Virus record (IMG/VR): IMGVR_UViG_3300032246_001737
Coordinates: 1 to 24,577 of that record
Strand: one strand, 5' to 3'
DNA length: 24,577 nt
Origin: a virus
Shown here: positions 23,489-24,577 of the stretch, piece by piece
Layout: each line of letters begins with the position of its first letter
How positions within the stretch are numbered: the first letter of the stretch is position 1
The notes under the pieces: model-generated
The model's input: only the letters and a program-made list of their open reading frames with translations
Told to the model about the DNA's origin: nothing
The model's database searches: none
Position numbers and translations under genes: made by a program

Positions 23489-24097
23489 ATGGCAGGTACA
23501 ATTAACGATTTTAAATCTAGTTTTAAAACCGACTTAGCAAGGCCTAATCGGTTTGATGTTTCTATTCCGGTACCACTAACACTTATTCTATACCGCAATA
23601 TTTCGGAAAGATTGACTTTCAGATGTGAATCTGCCAATTTGCCAGGTAGGTCATTGGCCACAGCAGACCAAAAGATTTATAACATTACTGAAAAGTTTCC
23701 ATATCAAACAACATACAATGATATGGATTTAACATTTATTGTTTCAGATGATATGTTAGAAAAAGAATTCTTTGATGCGTGGATGGAGTTCATTAACCCA
23801 TCAACCACATTTAATATGAAATACAAAGGTGATTATGCAACAACTGTAACAATTAGTCAATACGATGTAACTAACAAATTAAGTTATTCTATTGAATTAA
23901 TTGATGCGTATCCAATTGCTGTAAATCAAATGGATTTAGATTGGTCATCCGATGGTACACATAAATTAACTGTGGTGTTGGCATACTCTTACTGGAGAAA
24001 TAATAATATTGTTAGTAGTCTTAAAAATATTGCTACTGCCGGTATTGGTGGTGCCGTTTCTGAATTTACTGGTGGTTTGGGTGGTTCTTTATTTTAA
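23489..24097 (+). CDS. gp19/gp54-type tail-tube-fold protein (202 aa)
   Basis: A 202-residue protein of the T4-like tail tube family. Seen: an N-terminal ARPNRFDVSIPVPL strand, FRCESANLPGRSLATADQ (residues 44-61), KFPYQTTYNDMDLTFIVSDD, EKEFFDAWMEFINPSTTF, TISQYDVTNKLSYSIELIDAYP and DLDWSSDGTHKLTVVLAYSY. It ends in a Gly-rich tail (TAGIGGAVSEFTGGLGGSLF). The family packs as hexameric rings of the inner tube; gp54 uses the same fold to start the tube. The gene is next to a gp26 hub gene rather than a sheath gene, so a tube initiator (gp54-like) or a second tube paralogue is as likely as the main tube protein. The ATG directly follows the previous stop (TAAATG), with AAGGA 9 bases upstream. Confidence 0.75.
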   Translation: MAGTINDFKSSFKTDLARPNRFDVSIPVPLTLILYRNISERLTFRCESANLPGRSLATADQKIYNITEKFPYQTTYNDMDLTFIVSDDMLEKEFFDAWMEFINPSTTFNMKYKGDYATTVTISQYDVTNKLSYSIELIDAYPIAVNQMDLDWSSDGTHKLTVVLAYSYWRNNNIVSSLKNIATAGIGGAVSEFTGGLGGSLF

Positions 24098-24099
24098 TT

Positions 24100-24105
24100 G
24101 AGGAG
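24100..24105 (+). promoter_or_regulatory. Strong Shine-Dalgarno of gp26
   Basis: GAGGAG lies 8 bases before the ATG at 24114, the strongest ribosome site in the window and one that does not depend on coupling with the previous gene. Confidence 0.65.
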
Positions 24106-24113
24106 ATAATATA

Positions 24114-24577
24114 ATGGCTTTGCCAAAAGTTGATACGCCAATTTATGAATTGGATTTACCATTGTCTAAAAAACATATTCGTTTTAGACCTTTCTTGGTA
24201 AAAGAACAAAGAAATTTGTTAATGGCATTAGAAGCAAATGATTCTGAAACTATTGAACAGAATATTCGCCAAGTGCTACTTAACTGTACTTTAACAGAAA
24301 TTGATTTTGATAGTCTACCTGTTTTAGATGTTGAATATTACTTTTTAAATCTACGAGCTCGCTCAGTAGGTGAAGTAGTTCAAAACAAATACAGATGTAA
24401 CAATGAAGTAGAAGATAAAGAGTGTGGTAACATTATGGATGTGGATGTAAACATCTTGGATATTAAAGTAGATATGCCAGAAACCATCAAAGATGAAATT
24501 CGGGTTACTGATAAGATTGTAGTTAAATTAAGATACCCACAGTTCTCAATCGTTAAACGAGCAATCAATACTGAATC
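24114..24577 (+). CDS. 26: Baseplate hub protein gp26-like (3' end cut by window edge)
   Basis: The frame is open from the ATG at 24114 to the right edge: 154 complete codons, against about 208 residues in T4 gp26. It begins MALPKVDTPIYELDLPLSKK, then HIRFRPFLVKEQRNLLMALE and VEYYFLNLRARSVGEVVQNK, the signature of the T4 base plate (gp26) family. A Cys pair in YRCNNEVEDKECGN (residues 94-107) sits where other family members carry a small Cys cluster. Gp26 takes part in hub assembly. Its distance of 16 bases from the tail-tube-fold gene and strong ribosome site place it in the rightward operon. The C-terminus is outside the window. Confidence 0.85.
   Translation, partial: MALPKVDTPIYELDLPLSKKHIRFRPFLVKEQRNLLMALEANDSETIEQNIRQVLLNCTLTEIDFDSLPVLDVEYYFLNLRARSVGEVVQNKYRCNNEVEDKECGNIMDVDVNILDIKVDMPETIKDEIRVTDKIVVKLRYPQFSIVKRAINTE

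Noticed and set aside
1-24577. CRISPR arrays, insertion sequences, tRNAs, integrase or attachment sites, auxiliary metabolic genes, anti-defence genes
   Set aside because: None seen; nearly all bases are accounted for by structural genes.

Overview
The window is part of the structural (virion) gene region of a T4-like contractile-tailed phage genome, with almost no non-coding DNA. The base composition is AT-rich, and the proteins are rich in Asn, Thr and Ser. The architecture (gp6/gp25/gp53/gp48/gp8 homologues beside a giant DUF4815-type protein and lysozyme-less spike genes) fits the marine or freshwater 'exo-T4' group (cyanophage or pelagiphage relatives) better than an enterobacterial T4. 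The host cannot be fixed from this window: there are no tRNAs, auxiliary metabolic genes or host genes.

Layout. Leftward block, minus strand, 22406 to 1 in transcription order: gp48 tail-tube cap, gp53 wedge, a gp27-like hub, gp5 N-terminal OB-fold protein, gp5 C-terminal beta-helix spike, a 98-bp gap, gp25, gp6, a gp7-like protein, a 659-aa fibre-like protein, gp8, a 2484-aa DUF4815-type protein, a 72-aa coiled-coil protein, and the start of a tail-fibre gene with YadA-like head repeats that runs off the left edge. Rightward block, plus strand, 22445 to the right edge: gp4 head-completion nuclease, a 198-aa conserved protein, a gp19/gp54-like tail-tube-fold protein, and a gp26 hub protein cut by the right edge. 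The blocks diverge from a 38-bp gap.

How the genes work together. The leftward block encodes most of a baseplate: spike and hub (gp5N, gp5C, gp27-like), tube initiation platform (gp48), inner wedge (gp53, gp25, gp6, gp7-like), outer wedge (gp8), and peripheral or fibre proteins. Its order 6-7-(659 aa)-8 matches T4 with one gene inserted. Genes overlap by one base (TAATG) or sit within about 15 bp, as in one translationally coupled late operon. Exact T4 late-promoter octamers (TATAAATA, minus strand) lie in front of gp48 and gp25.

Most notable observations: (1) T4 gp5 is represented by two adjacent genes with the lysozyme domain replaced by an Ala/Gln-rich coiled coil, and the spike ends in an iron-binding-type His-Thr-His tip; (2) one GxGY beta-repeat module is present in four baseplate proteins (gp6, gp7-like, gp8, DUF4815 protein), including as apparent insertions in the two T4 core proteins gp6 and gp8; (3) the module recognisable from the C-terminal part of T4 gp7 sits at the N-terminus of the 926-aa protein; (4) late-promoter octamers abut start codons; (5) a YadA-like adhesin repeat lies in the left-edge fibre gene. 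Comparisons with T4 proteins are from memory, not from an alignment run here.
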